Positions 8,964 to 17,902 of a stretch of DNA of 64,000 nucleotides are shown here, one piece after another. Each line of letters begins with the position of its first letter. Position 1 is the stretch's first letter. The stretch lies in contig JAFGFA010000001.1 in assembly GCA_016931275.1 (NCBI GenBank), forward strand, positions 17,336 through 81,335, written 5' to 3'. A program made the translations under genes and the position numbers. This DNA is from Parachlamydiales bacterium. Its GTDB lineage: Bacteria; Chlamydiota; Chlamydiia; Chlamydiales; SM23-39. The notes below the pieces were generated by a model, which worked only from the letters and a program-made list of their open reading frames with translations, did not search any database and was not told the origin of the DNA.

Positions 8964-9920
8964 ATGGCTTTGAAAGAGAAGATTGCTCCTTTTATAGTTG
9001 AAAAGGCAGATACTTTGGTGCTGGTTGATGGAATATACGATTCCAAAAGTTCTGTAGTATCGCAACAAATTTCGATCACTTCTCAAAAAGAAAGACTTCT
9101 TATAGAAATTTTAGCCCCTTGGAAGAATATCCCAATCGAGATTATTCATTGCGTGACTACAACAAGATCGGATATTGTCGCTACTCCTATATCGATCATT
9201 CTTCATGCTTCAGTGCAGGCAATTTTCGTGCAGCATTTTGAATTTCGATCCCTCCAGCCTTGTGCGTACCGTTGTCCTATCTCTTTCGAGATGTATCCTG
9301 CTGCGGGCTGTCAGTATATATCTTTTATCGAGAGCCATGAAAATCAACGCTATTATTTCGACGTCTCCGCTTCTTTGCAGAAACATAGTTTTTTTAAAAC
9401 CATCGATCTGTTTTTTGGAAAAGGAACAATGGAACATCATGTGGCGACTTTTTTACATCAAGAAAAAGGGTTTGTTTGTCTGCAAGGGCTCAATTATCTT
9501 CAGGGGGAAGGATCTGTCACATCTCGTATAGAATCGCACCATCTCGCTCCAGAGGGCGTTTCTTCCTATAATTATAAAAATGCTTTGTACGATCGGGCAA
9601 AAGTTTCTTGTAGAGGGAATGTAATTGTTGCTAAAGAAGCTTCGAATACCTCCTCTCGACAAATGTACCGCTCCTTACTGCTTTCTTCAGAGGCTCAAGC
9701 GATCACAAAACCCTTTTTAGAGATATTTACAGAAAAAGTGAACGCTTCTCATGGAGCATCGATTAGCGATTTCGATGAAAAAGCCCTTTTTTATCTATAT
9801 TCTCGAGGCTTTTCTCAGAAAGAAGCTCAAAAGATTTTAATCGAAGGCTTTTGCCAAGAAATTCTAAAATGTGTAAAGGTAAAAGAAGTCCAAGAGAAAA
9901 TGTTGCAGAGGCTTTCATGA
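8964..9920 (+). CDS. sufD: Fe-S assembly scaffold subunit SufD
   Basis: This 318-aa SufD partners SufB in the SufBC2D scaffold and is needed for iron loading. It is shorter and more divergent than SufB, as usual, and keeps the C-terminal family signature 'FYLYSRGFSQKEAQKILIEG', the same motif seen at the end of SufB (LQTRGFSEEEAISLIVHG). The central region is beta-helical, with little other motif content. Its stop codon overlaps the sufS start (ATGA at 9917-9920), which indicates translational coupling. Confidence 0.92.
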   Translation: MALKEKIAPFIVEKADTLVLVDGIYDSKSSVVSQQISITSQKERLLIEILAPWKNIPIEIIHCVTTTRSDIVATPISIILHASVQAIFVQHFEFRSLQPCAYRCPISFEMYPAAGCQYISFIESHENQRYYFDVSASLQKHSFFKTIDLFFGKGTMEHHVATFLHQEKGFVCLQGLNYLQGEGSVTSRIESHHLAPEGVSSYNYKNALYDRAKVSCRGNVIVAKEASNTSSRQMYRSLLLSSEAQAITKPFLEIFTEKVNASHGASISDFDEKALFYLYSRGFSQKEAQKILIEGFCQEILKCVKVKEVQEKMLQRLS

Positions 9921-11140
9921 ATTTTCCAAAAGAATCGGTGCGCAAGGATTTTCCTTCACTGATGGAAAAAATGCGCGGGAAGCCCTTCCTATATTTAGAC
10001 TCGGCAGCGACTACTTTAAAGCCGCAGTGTGTTATTGATGCAATCACGACTTTTTATACGAAAGATTATGCAACGGTTCATCGTTCCGTATATGAGCGTT
10101 CCTTGCATGCAACAACTTTATATAATCAAGCAAGAGAACGCGTTCATCAATTTCTAAATACCAAAACTCCTGAGGAGATTGTTTTTACAAGGGGGACTAC
10201 GGATAGTATTAATCTGATTGCTCTTTCTTACGGAGAATCCGTCCTTCAAGAAGGAGAGGAAGTCTTGATTTCCGCTAGTGAGCATCATTCGAATCTAGTT
10301 CCCTGGCAAATGCTTTGTCGGAGAAAAAAAGCGGTTTTGAAGGTTGTTCCTATGGATGCTAGGGGAGTTCTTCTTTGGGAAGATCTGGAAAGACTTCTTT
10401 CAAAAAAAACTAAAATTGTCTCTATAGCCCATGTGGCCAATGCGACAGGAACAGTTCATCCGATAGACAAGATTATTCAGTTGGCCCATCAGAGGGGTGC
10501 TGTAGTCGTGATCGATGGAGCTCAGTCCGCTCCTCATTTGCCTATTGATGTGCAACAGATAGACTGCGATTTTTTTGCTTTTTCAGGCCATAAAGTATAT
10601 GGGCCAACCGGCATCGGCATTTTGTATGCTAAAAAAGAGCTCTTGGAACAAATGCCCCCCCTTTACGGCGGTGGAGATATGATTAGAGAGGTCACCTTTG
10701 AAGAGACGACCTATCAAGATCCTCCGATAAAATTTGAAGCGGGCACCCCCAGTTTTGTTCAGGCAATAGGTTTGCATGCGGCCTTGGACTATGTGGAAAA
10801 AATTGGACGTTCCCCTATAGCCGCTTATGAAAAAAGTCTTTTGGAATATGCCACTAAAAAACTCGAACAAATAGAAGAAGTGCGTATCATTGGACAGGCG
10901 CCTCACAAAGCTTCTGTGATTAGTTTTGTCGTCGATCAAATACATCCTTTAGATATTGGAACCCTTCTCGATCTCGAAGGCATTGCTATCAGGACAGGAC
11001 ACCATTGTGCCCAACCCACTATGCGCCATTTTCAGGTTCCCGGGACTTGTCGGATATCTTTTGGAATCTACAATACCATGCAGGAAATCGATTTTTTTGC
11101 CGATATGCTCATAAAAATTATCCGTGATCTGCGGCGGTGA
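9917..11140 (+). CDS. sufS: cysteine desulfurase SufS
   Basis: This 407-aa PLP enzyme mobilises sulfur from L-cysteine for cluster assembly. The PLP lysine is in SGHKVYGPTG (Lys226) and the persulfide cysteine is in RTGHHCAQP (Cys364), the class II pattern of SufS and not that of IscS. An upstream in-frame start at 9851 lies deep inside sufD; the ATG at 9917 overlapping the sufD stop is the better choice, and the protein then begins like other SufS proteins (VRKDFPSL). No sufE or sufU is visible. The gene ends 9 bp before the convergent sctT stop. Confidence 0.95.
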   Translation: MNFPKESVRKDFPSLMEKMRGKPFLYLDSAATTLKPQCVIDAITTFYTKDYATVHRSVYERSLHATTLYNQARERVHQFLNTKTPEEIVFTRGTTDSINLIALSYGESVLQEGEEVLISASEHHSNLVPWQMLCRRKKAVLKVVPMDARGVLLWEDLERLLSKKTKIVSIAHVANATGTVHPIDKIIQLAHQRGAVVVIDGAQSAPHLPIDVQQIDCDFFAFSGHKVYGPTGIGILYAKKELLEQMPPLYGGGDMIREVTFEETTYQDPPIKFEAGTPSFVQAIGLHAALDYVEKIGRSPIAAYEKSLLEYATKKLEQIEEVRIIGQAPHKASVISFVVDQIHPLDIGTLLDLEGIAIRTGHHCAQPTMRHFQVPGTCRISFGIYNTMQEIDFFADMLIKIIRDLRR

Positions 11141-11149
11141 TTATATAGA

Positions 11150-12001
11150 TTAAGAGGGGGCCATCTCCAGGATCGTCTTTTCGATCATCTTGACCCAATT
11201 GAGTGATTCTTTTCCGAGCTGCGTTAAGACAAAATACCAGGCAGCAGCTAAAAGAGCTAATCCTACCCAAGATTTTAAAGAAATCCCTAAGAAGACGATC
11301 TGTACCTGAGGGGCAAGGCGATTGGCAATACCTAAAAACATTTCCGCCATTAAAATACCGATAATAGAAGGAGCTCCTAATTGAATAGCCATGCTCAATA
11401 CAGAATCGAGTAAATGAATAATATGTTGCCAAAACGGTAACGTCGATGAAAAAAAAGTTTTGTGGAAGAGCCCATTGATAGGAATGATCTCATAGGAAGT
11501 CCCAATCGCATTGATAAACAGAAAAGGTCCGCCGACAAAGAAGAAGATGACGATCAGTACCTGATTATATAAAATACCCATAGGTCCTGTCTGAACATTG
11601 GTTGTCGGATCTGTGACTTGTAAGGCGGAAGATCCTCGAATATGATCGATCAAACTGCCGGAAGATTGTGCGATAAAAAAAGGGACGGCCGCTAAAAATC
11701 CCAGGAAAAGGCCTACAAGAACCTCTTTTAGCGCATAGCCGACAAAAGCCATATCGAAGGGGATTTCTCCCTGGACATGCATAAGCACTTGTGGGAACAT
11801 GATCGCGCAGAGACTGACGCTAAACATCATCTTGACAGCCATCGGTAAGTTGCGAGACCCTAAAAAGGGGGCCAGCACCATAATAGGTAGTAATCGGGCA
11901 AGAGTGAGAAAAAAAGAGGACAAGATCGTGATGGTAGACAAATGAGGAAGATTGATGAGTAAAGAAAAATAATTGTCGGTTGCGTTCACCACATTGTTCA
12001 T
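11150..12001 (-). CDS. sctT: type III secretion export apparatus protein SctT
   Basis: This is a 283-aa polytopic inner-membrane protein of the SpaR/YscT/FliR family, part of the R-S-T export gate of the injectisome. Family features are the 'LARLLPIMVLAPFLGSRNLP' stretch near the N-terminus and 'GILMAEMFLGIANRLAPQV' near the C-terminus. The longer in-frame reading back to 12049 runs into sctS, so the ATG at 12001, 4 bp after the sctS stop, is chosen. It is the last gene of the operon and ends against sufS. It matches CT564 of C. trachomatis in position. Confidence 0.9.
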   Translation of the reverse strand: MNNVVNATDNYFSLLINLPHLSTITILSSFFLTLARLLPIMVLAPFLGSRNLPMAVKMMFSVSLCAIMFPQVLMHVQGEIPFDMAFVGYALKEVLVGLFLGFLAAVPFFIAQSSGSLIDHIRGSSALQVTDPTTNVQTGPMGILYNQVLIVIFFFVGGPFLFINAIGTSYEIIPINGLFHKTFFSSTLPFWQHIIHLLDSVLSMAIQLGAPSIIGILMAEMFLGIANRLAPQVQIVFLGISLKSWVGLALLAAAWYFVLTQLGKESLNWVKMIEKTILEMAPS

Positions 12002-12005
12002 TATA

Positions 12006-12275
12006 TTACAGATTCCAATAAGGAAAGTTTTGAAATATCGTATTTGCATAATGTAAAATTTGCGATCCCAACCATCCTCCTAATAAAATTAAAGAAATGA
12101 TTACCGCAAATAATTTAACGGTAAAAGAAAGCGTCTGCTCTTGTATTTGTGTTGCCGCTTGAAAAATTGCCACCAAAAGACCTAAGACCATACTAATAAT
12201 AATAGGTGGCCCCGAAAGAATTAAGATAAGCAATAAAGCTTGATATGTAAGTTGGTAGAGTTCCGAAGGAAACAT
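12006..12275 (-). CDS. sctS: type III secretion export apparatus protein SctS
   Basis: This 89-aa protein has two transmembrane helices and belongs to the SpaQ/YscS/FliQ family, which packs with SctR and SctT to form the export gate. The size is exactly that of the family, and the amphipathic segment 'GLLVAIFQAATQIQEQTLSF' between the helices is diagnostic. It lies between sctR (4 bp) and sctT (4 bp). Confidence 0.92.
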   Translation of the reverse strand: MFPSELYQLTYQALLLILILSGPPIIISMVLGLLVAIFQAATQIQEQTLSFTVKLFAVIISLILLGGWLGSQILHYANTIFQNFPYWNL

Positions 12276-12279
12276 AATC

Positions 12280-13020
12280 CTACCTAAACGTCAAAATTAA
12301 ATTTTGTACTAAAATAGTCCATCCGTCAATCATCACAATTAAGAGTAATTTCAGGGGCAGGGCGATCGTGAGGGGCGAGAGCATCATCATCCCCATAGCG
12401 AGCAGGATATTAGAGGTAACAAGATCGATCACGAAAAAGGGTAAATAGACAAGAACTCCAATTTCAAAGGCTGCTTTGAGCTGACTGGTAATAAAAGAGG
12501 GAATAAGGATAATAAAATCGGTCGGTTTGAGTTCAGACTTGAAAGGTTCTGGAAAAAGCTTGTGAGCTATCTGATAAAAACGGCGCACATGGGCGGTATT
12601 GCTGTTGCGCTGGATGAAATTTCTCAAAGGTTCTTTTCCTTTGTCTATGACATTAATTAAATATTGCGGAGTAGTGCCGGAGATAATTTCTTGAGGCGTT
12701 TGTGTTTGTATCACGTCTTTGGAAGCATCGTACATGGCCAACCCCGTAGGAAACATTACATAGATCGTGAGTAAAAGGGCGATGCCGTTAATGACCTGAT
12801 TGGGAGGTGTTTGTTGTACGCCCAAAGCGTTGCGTAAAAGGGAAAGAACAATCACAATTTTTACAAAAGAGGTGAGAAGCATAATGGCAAAGGGCAAAAG
12901 GGCAATGCCGGCCAAAACAGCCATTTTGGTGATCACCGTAGGTTGCCCTAATTCAGGAGATTGAGCAAACAGAGATAGGGGACTGAAGATCATAAGAAAT
13001 ATAAACCAATTTTTTTGCAT
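12280..13020 (-). CDS. sctR: type III secretion export apparatus protein SctR
   Basis: This is a 246-aa inner-membrane protein of the SpaP/YscR/FliP family, the main component of the export pore. It carries a cleavable-looking N-terminal signal sequence (ending near LSLFAQS), as chlamydial and flagellar homologues do. Then come 'SFVKIVIVLSLLRNALGVQQ' and 'PPNQVINGIALLLT', both family landmarks, and 'ILLAMGMMMLSPLTIALPLK' toward the C-terminus. Spacing to sctL is 4 bp. It corresponds in position to CT562. Confidence 0.95.
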   Translation of the reverse strand: MQKNWFIFLMIFSPLSLFAQSPELGQPTVITKMAVLAGIALLPFAIMLLTSFVKIVIVLSLLRNALGVQQTPPNQVINGIALLLTIYVMFPTGLAMYDASKDVIQTQTPQEIISGTTPQYLINVIDKGKEPLRNFIQRNSNTAHVRRFYQIAHKLFPEPFKSELKPTDFIILIPSFITSQLKAAFEIGVLVYLPFFVIDLVTSNILLAMGMMMLSPLTIALPLKLLLIVMIDGWTILVQNLILTFR

Positions 13021-13024
13021 AATG

Positions 13025-13654
13025 TTATATGTTTTTTTGCATAAATTCTTTGAAGGCCTTTTCCAGCGCCAACCATTGATTTTCTAGTTGGGCATTGATA
13101 ATACCTCCCTCCGTTTCAATAATGCATCCTCCCTGTTCAATATCTTCTCTCTCTTCTATCGAGAGAATATCAACATGTTCCAAGATTTTTTTGATGCGTT
13201 CTTTTTGTGCTTCTAGAATATCGACATCGTCTCGATTGACATAAATTTTTATGTTGTGATGCTGAATGACCGGTTTGAGCGCTTGGATGACAATATCCGC
13301 GATTCTTTCCGGATGTAATTTAAGTTCTTCGCCTAGGATTTTTTTTGCTGCCGAAAGAGCGATCGGAAGAATTTTTTTCCGCATCTCATCTCGAAAGGTT
13401 TTTAACTGATGGTTAAGAGACATGATCTGTTTATTAAATTTCTCTAACCCTTCTTGGAAGCCTTCTCTGGCAGCATTTTCTTTGAGTTGTTCGCATTCTT
13501 CCACGATTTTTTTTTTGTAATCGAGTGCTTCTTTTTTCACTTTTCTGACGACATGGCTTGCAGAGAGAATTTTTGTGAACTCTTTTCCTTCGATAATTTT
13601 TTCCCCAGGAACAATGTGGATATCTTCACCCTGAATGGTTTCAAAGAGCTTCAT
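13025..13654 (-). CDS. sctL: type III secretion ATPase regulator/stator SctL
   Basis: This 209-aa cytoplasmic protein is of the YscL/FliH/HrpE family, which links the SctN ATPase to the sorting platform. The N-terminal third is predicted coiled coil (charged 'VKKEALDYKKKIVEECEQL'), followed by a V/A-ATPase E-subunit-like C-terminal domain with 'LGEELKLHPERIADIVIQAL' and 'IEQGGCIIETEGGIINAQLE', both characteristic. Its start overlaps the end of the upstream gene by 14 bp, so translation is coupled. It corresponds to CT561 of C. trachomatis. Confidence 0.88.
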   Translation of the reverse strand: MKLFETIQGEDIHIVPGEKIIEGKEFTKILSASHVVRKVKKEALDYKKKIVEECEQLKENAAREGFQEGLEKFNKQIMSLNHQLKTFRDEMRKKILPIALSAAKKILGEELKLHPERIADIVIQALKPVIQHHNIKIYVNRDDVDILEAQKERIKKILEHVDILSIEEREDIEQGGCIIETEGGIINAQLENQWLALEKAFKEFMQKNI

Positions 13655-14510
13655 TCATTTTTCCCTTTATTACCAGATTAACGATTTCTTCGATATTTGT
13701 AATGATGATTTTTATAATGATCGGGCTAATTTCTTTAAGGCTATATTTTATGACGGCATTGCCTCTTCCAATATCGAGCTTATGGGTTAGATACCAAATA
13801 AAGTGAGGATGTTGTCCTATCAAGGCAATACCAAGTCTTTGCAAGCCACGAGTATGTAATAAAGAGAGAAAGGTTTTTTTAGAGCCATCCCATTTAGGGA
13901 GATTCATCCGTGGCAGAGAGAAACTCTGTTTTGGGATGGTGGGGATCAATTGTTTCATTTTGTCCGGTAGACAATGAAAAATTCTTTTTAGCAGTCCTCG
14001 ATCTACAATATAGCGCATTTCTTCGACAAGATCATAGAGGCTAAGATAATCAATAAGAGAGATCAGCTGTTCTTTGGAAAGAGAAAGTAAAAAATTTAGG
14101 GGTGAAGAGGGAAGAAATTCAATTGGTAATATTTGCTGTTCTTTTACAAAATAGGAAAGAAGGAATTGTTCACAGTATTTTTTTCCCAAGTTTGAGAGAG
14201 AAGAGGAAGGTATTACTTGTAAGAGCCCCGAGAGTTTCTTTTGTTCTTGTGGAGGAAAAAGAGAGAGAAAAAGAGCCCCGCTCTCTGGAGGTTGTGTTTT
14301 GAGAAAAGGGATGAGCCAGGAATAATGAATGGAAAAAATGAGGCCGTCTTGGAAATATTTTTGAGGATCGATGGTAAACGTAGGAGGCATTTGATGGTTG
14401 ATTAAGTTTTTTTCTGCCTCGGAACAATAAGAAAGCAAATGAGTTTGCGTTTCAGGTGGTAAATCCGATAAAAATGTTTTGAGAATATAGGCCACAGGTT
14501 GCTGTATCAT
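13641..14510 (-). CDS. conserved type III secretion cluster protein (CT560 position, SctK-like candidate)
   Basis: This 289-aa protein has no motif I can name. It lies between sctJ and sctL, exactly where Chlamydia carries CT560 and where other injectisomes carry the sorting-platform adaptor SctK. It is soluble, Leu/Pro-rich and helical. Its opening, 'FLSDLPPETQTHLLSYCSEA', recalls FliG/MgtE-N-type helical repeats, although that is a weak resemblance. The gap to sctJ is 2 bp and the end overlaps sctL by 14 bp. The role as SctK is inferred from position and size only. Confidence 0.6.
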   Translation of the reverse strand: MIQQPVAYILKTFLSDLPPETQTHLLSYCSEAEKNLINHQMPPTFTIDPQKYFQDGLIFSIHYSWLIPFLKTQPPESGALFLSLFPPQEQKKLSGLLQVIPSSSLSNLGKKYCEQFLLSYFVKEQQILPIEFLPSSPLNFLLSLSKEQLISLIDYLSLYDLVEEMRYIVDRGLLKRIFHCLPDKMKQLIPTIPKQSFSLPRMNLPKWDGSKKTFLSLLHTRGLQRLGIALIGQHPHFIWYLTHKLDIGRGNAVIKYSLKEISPIIIKIIITNIEEIVNLVIKGKMNEAL

Positions 14511-14512
14511 GG

Positions 14513-15400
14513 CTATTCAGAAGAAGTTTTTGAGGAATTTTCCTCAGAAGGTTGTTGCTCATTTTTTCCTTTATGAATCATGGGAAAAAATTTATAGGCT
14601 AGCCATCCTATGGAACCTCCCAATACTAAGATGATGAAAATTAATAAAAAGAAAATAAAACGAAAACGGTTCACGGATTTTTTGGTCATAATCATGGACC
14701 AGAGAGAAACATATTCTTTTTCCATATCGAGAGGAGAAATTTTTTCCGTTTCGGGAGTGAGAGAGAGTTGTGAGAAAAGAGAAATATCCGAGATGACCGA
14801 AACATCATCAAAATCTAAATTGTCGATACTTCCCGATACAAGCCTTTTGACTTTGGATTCAAGGTGGTTATTGGGATCGTCGAAGACGCCTTGATGCTTA
14901 ATATAGACAGCTGCTTTCATTTTTTGAGTCGTTGTTTCTCCCAGAGTGCCCGTATCGGATATGGGAAAAGAAATGCGGACGTCTGCATCGATGACTCCAT
15001 CGATCTTGCGAATGATATTTTTCAGTTCTTCTTCTAACCCGGACTGATAGCGGATCTTCTCTTCCTTATCCGAAGACATCAATCCTTCTTTGGCAAAAAG
15101 TTGTAATAGTGTCGTTCCCTTTTTCCTCGGTAATCCATAACGGTTTAAAATAGCCATGGCTTCAACAGCCCGGTCAGCATCAACGGTGATGTTCCATAAA
15201 ATTTGTTGTGGTCCGACGCCTGCCGTTTGGGTCGATGCTGCCTGTATTTTTTGAGCAGATATTCCTTTTGAAGCAAGGAATACAACGATTTCGTTGGCTT
15301 CTCTTTCTTCGATATTATTGACAATATAATGACTCTCCTGACAGCTCGAGAGAAAAAATGAAAGAACAAAGAGAAAAAAAGTTACTACCCACTTATACAT
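14513..15400 (-). CDS. sctJ: type III secretion inner-membrane ring lipoprotein SctJ
   Basis: This 295-aa lipoprotein is of the YscJ/PrgK/FliF family, forming the periplasmic ring at the inner membrane. A signal peptide ends in the lipobox LSSC. The ring-building motifs follow: 'EREANEIVVFLASKGISAQK', then 'LPRKKGTTLLQLF' and 'YQSGLEEELKNIIRKIDGV'. A C-terminal transmembrane helix (about 250-272) leaves a short cytoplasmic tail. The ATG at 15400 is preceded by AAGGAAG with 5-bp spacing. It is the first gene of the six-gene leftward operon. Confidence 0.95.
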   Translation of the reverse strand: MYKWVVTFFLFVLSFFLSSCQESHYIVNNIEEREANEIVVFLASKGISAQKIQAASTQTAGVGPQQILWNITVDADRAVEAMAILNRYGLPRKKGTTLLQLFAKEGLMSSDKEEKIRYQSGLEEELKNIIRKIDGVIDADVRISFPISDTGTLGETTTQKMKAAVYIKHQGVFDDPNNHLESKVKRLVSGSIDNLDFDDVSVISDISLFSQLSLTPETEKISPLDMEKEYVSLWSMIMTKKSVNRFRFIFFLLIFIILVLGGSIGWLAYKFFPMIHKGKNEQQPSEENSSKTSSE

Positions 15401-15492
15401 AGATCTTCCTTGAAAGATAGCTCCTATATGTTCCTTATATCATGTTTTATACTTTGATAAGAATGATTTTTTTATAAGGGAATTCAAGATTT

Positions 15493-16548
15493 CTATTGAA
15501 GAAGGGATAAAGCTTTTTCAGCAACCTCTTCAGGAGTAATTTGTTCTAGGCATGAAGGGTGCGAACATTTTCTGCGAAGGCATGGACTACAGGTCGGCGG
15601 CTTATATAAAATATTAGAGGAGGCATGATAGGGATGAGAAAAACAAGGATCGGTTGGAGAAAAAAGAGCCACAGACGGAATATGCAACGCAGCAGCAAGA
15701 TGCAAGGGGCCTGTGTCATTGGTCACAATCAGATCACATAGAGAAAGAAATGAGGCGTACTTTCGCAGGGAAAGATCAAACAATAGATGTGCTTGCGGAA
15801 TATTCTTTGTGAAAAAATCAAGGAGGTCCTTTTCATTTTTTGTTCCTGTAATAATAAAAGAACAGGGTTTCTTTTTCTCCATCAGATGCATCGCTTGGAG
15901 AAAAAATTCTTTGGGCCATCGTTTATAACGATCCTTGGCGCCAGGATGTAGGACTATGATAGGTTTTGGTATTTTTTCTAAGATTTTTTTTCCTGCCTCT
16001 TTTTCTTGATCTGTGAGGAAAAAACGGGGAGTTTCTCGTGCGGATTTTTGAAGAGTTACTGCATATACTATTTCCAAACGTCTCTCTATTTCATGAATAG
16101 GGTTTTTGGGAATCGATATGTCTAATAGATCATCAAGGCCTTTATGAAGATTTTGGGTCCCGATGACTGTCTGCGCTCCAATGGCGGCACAAAGAGGAAG
16201 AATGATCCTTTGTGATGCATGCAATACAAAGACTATTTCGATCTTTTTTTTTCGTAAAATTCTTTGTAGCAGCAAGGCATGCCACAGGATGGGTCTTTGT
16301 ACAATAAAAAATTCGTCAATGTCCGGATTGTTGAAGAGCACTTCATGGCTAGCGCGAGTTACTAAGGCCCCAATATAAGCATGGGGAAAAGTTTTTTTGA
16401 GATGGCGTATCGAGGGAGTCGCAAAAAGTGCATCTCCTAACCCGGTAGTGGAAACGATTAAAAAACGGGCGCAAGATCCTGTAAATCGATTTTTTTGAAT
16501 CCATAAATTGTTCCATAATACAGCAAGACGTAATAGAGTATTTTTCAT
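15493..16548 (-). CDS. glycosyltransferase family 9 (LPS heptosyltransferase-like)
   Basis: This protein of about 351 aa has the GT9/WaaC-WaaF fold: N-terminal 'VSTTGLGDALFATPSIRHLK' (acceptor-side loop) and C-terminal 'IVLHPGAKDRYKRWP' with 'IVTNDTGPLHLAAAL' (nucleotide-sugar site). A cysteine cluster CSPCLRRKCSHPSC near the end is common in heptosyltransferases. It probably adds heptose to the LPS inner core, consistent with gmhA in this window. The reading can start at a TTG (16569), but the ATG at 16548 is preferred; neither has a strong ribosome site. It stands alone between sctJ and a divergent solute-binding gene. Confidence 0.8.
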   Translation of the reverse strand: MKNTLLRLAVLWNNLWIQKNRFTGSCARFLIVSTTGLGDALFATPSIRHLKKTFPHAYIGALVTRASHEVLFNNPDIDEFFIVQRPILWHALLLQRILRKKKIEIVFVLHASQRIILPLCAAIGAQTVIGTQNLHKGLDDLLDISIPKNPIHEIERRLEIVYAVTLQKSARETPRFFLTDQEKEAGKKILEKIPKPIIVLHPGAKDRYKRWPKEFFLQAMHLMEKKKPCSFIITGTKNEKDLLDFFTKNIPQAHLLFDLSLRKYASFLSLCDLIVTNDTGPLHLAAALHIPSVALFSPTDPCFSHPYHASSNILYKPPTCSPCLRRKCSHPSCLEQITPEEVAEKALSLLQ

Positions 16549-16640
16549 GCGATGGATAAGACGATGCAATTTTTGATACCAAAATTTATTTCAATATCAA
16601 ATAATAAAGGGAAGTAGGAGAAAAGTTCAGTAAAAAAAAT

Positions 16641-17384
16641 ATGTTAAAAAAAATATTGTCTTTTTTATGGATAGGGTCTTTGGTATGGTTGTTTGGCTGT
16701 GATGGTCAGTATGGACAAAAGACATGGAAAGTCGGCATGGACCCTGAGTGGAATAGCATCTCCTTAGATGGAGAAGCTCGTTTTGTCTATGGTTTTGTAG
16801 AAGAGCTTTTACTGTGTATTTCTGCAGAGCAACATGTGGCCTTTTCTAGGATAAAGACGAATTGGGATAGTCTTTTAGAAGGATTGCAGCAAGGACAATA
16901 TGATGGGGTTCTAGCTTCGATGGAGCCTTATAATTTTAACACAGTCCTCTATAATATTTCTCCGATCCTTCTCGATACAGGGCCCGTTTTAGTTTTTTTA
17001 TCCGCCCGCACAGATTTTTCTTTATCGGAATCAAGCGTGAAACGGGTGGCTATCTCTTGGGATGGGGAAAAAGAAAAATTGTTTGTTCAATATCCTAATG
17101 TGACCTTTGTTCATTATAAGACTGTTCCTGAAGCTCTTTCTGATGTCGCTCACGGCATTGCCGATGCCGCAGTGGTCTCTCGTATTGTTGCCGTAGCCTA
17201 TTTAAGAGATCTTTATTACGATACCTTGTCCATGAGCCCTGACTCTTTGCTTCCTCAAGGGCTGCGTTTAATTACTTTGAAGAAAAATACGCAGTTGCAA
17301 ACTGTGTTTCAAGAGGGATTATCGCAAATGAAGGCGAAAGATCAGGAAATGTTCTTAAAGAAAAAATGGGGCCTTGCCTTATAA
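16641..17384 (+). CDS. extracellular solute-binding lipoprotein, family 3 (amino-acid type)
   Basis: This 247-aa lipoprotein has a signal peptide ending in LFGC and the two-lobe type II binding fold of amino-acid ABC transporters: 'TWKVGMDPEWNSI' at the start of lobe 1, 'GLQQGQYDGVLASMEPYNF' at the hinge, and 'SDVAHGIADAAVVSRIVAVAYL' in lobe 2. Chlamydiae have a similar arginine-binding ArtJ. No permease or ATPase gene is next to it, so it must use components encoded elsewhere. The ligand is unknown. It is shorter than typical and has lost the usual Arg-Asp ligand pattern as far as I can see. Confidence 0.75.
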   Translation: MLKKILSFLWIGSLVWLFGCDGQYGQKTWKVGMDPEWNSISLDGEARFVYGFVEELLLCISAEQHVAFSRIKTNWDSLLEGLQQGQYDGVLASMEPYNFNTVLYNISPILLDTGPVLVFLSARTDFSLSESSVKRVAISWDGEKEKLFVQYPNVTFVHYKTVPEALSDVAHGIADAAVVSRIVAVAYLRDLYYDTLSMSPDSLLPQGLRLITLKKNTQLQTVFQEGLSQMKAKDQEMFLKKKWGLAL

Positions 17385-17469
17385 GGTGGGGTGTTTGTGT
17401 GTCCATGATAGAAAAAAATAGGCTCTGAAAAATATACTTTTTCCAAATGAGCTAATAGGGAGCAGCACG

Positions 17470-17846
17470 ATGAGCCTTTCTGTTTTTTTCAAAAGTTGGT
17501 TAGAACCCCAGAAGAAATCCTCTCAGATTCTAGGCAGCAAGATTTTTTGTCTTCTATAGGGGAGGCTGTGTCCTTTCCCTTAACCGTAGGGTATTTGGGA
17601 GGATAAGTTTGGGGGACAAAGCATTCTTTACGGATCGATATAGATCTTTTGCGAAAATATGGCCTATGGGAAGGATTAAAAGAACGTGTCAAACTTTCTC
17701 TTTCCCTACCTTGGATTAAAGAACATTTTTCCGAAATAGGCAAAGGATTTCGAGTTGGAGCTGCTGTAGGTCTTGGTATCTATGTCGGAATAAAAGTATA
17801 TCGAAAAATAGAAGAAAGAACACGAGAAAGGCCCGAGGAAGCGTAA
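17470..17846 (+). pseudogene. broken small gene (one-base slip plus in-frame stop)
   Basis: An ATG at 17470 has a good ribosome site (AGGGAG, 8-bp spacing) and starts MSLSVFF. Within a run of seven T's the frame must shift by one base to continue as protein-like QKLVRTPEEILSD and then SRQQDFLSSIGEAVSFPL. That frame stops at TAA (17604-17606) and resumes in the same frame directly after, giving KHSLRIDIDLLRKYG and a tail with a hydrophobic 'GAAVGLGIYVGIKVY' segment, to 17846. The simplest reading is a decayed membrane-associated gene of about 125 codons, lying next to glgP. A sequencing error in the T run cannot be excluded, but it would not remove the TAA. Confidence 0.5.
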
Positions 17847-17902
17847 TACTTTCCGAGAGTTATTGAAAAATTGCATCGTTGTTCTTAGAAACAAGAGAAT
17901 AT

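Noticed and set aside
9851..9916. longer start for sufS inside sufD
   Set aside because: The added residues do not resemble SufS, and the ATGA overlap at 9917 fits translational coupling.
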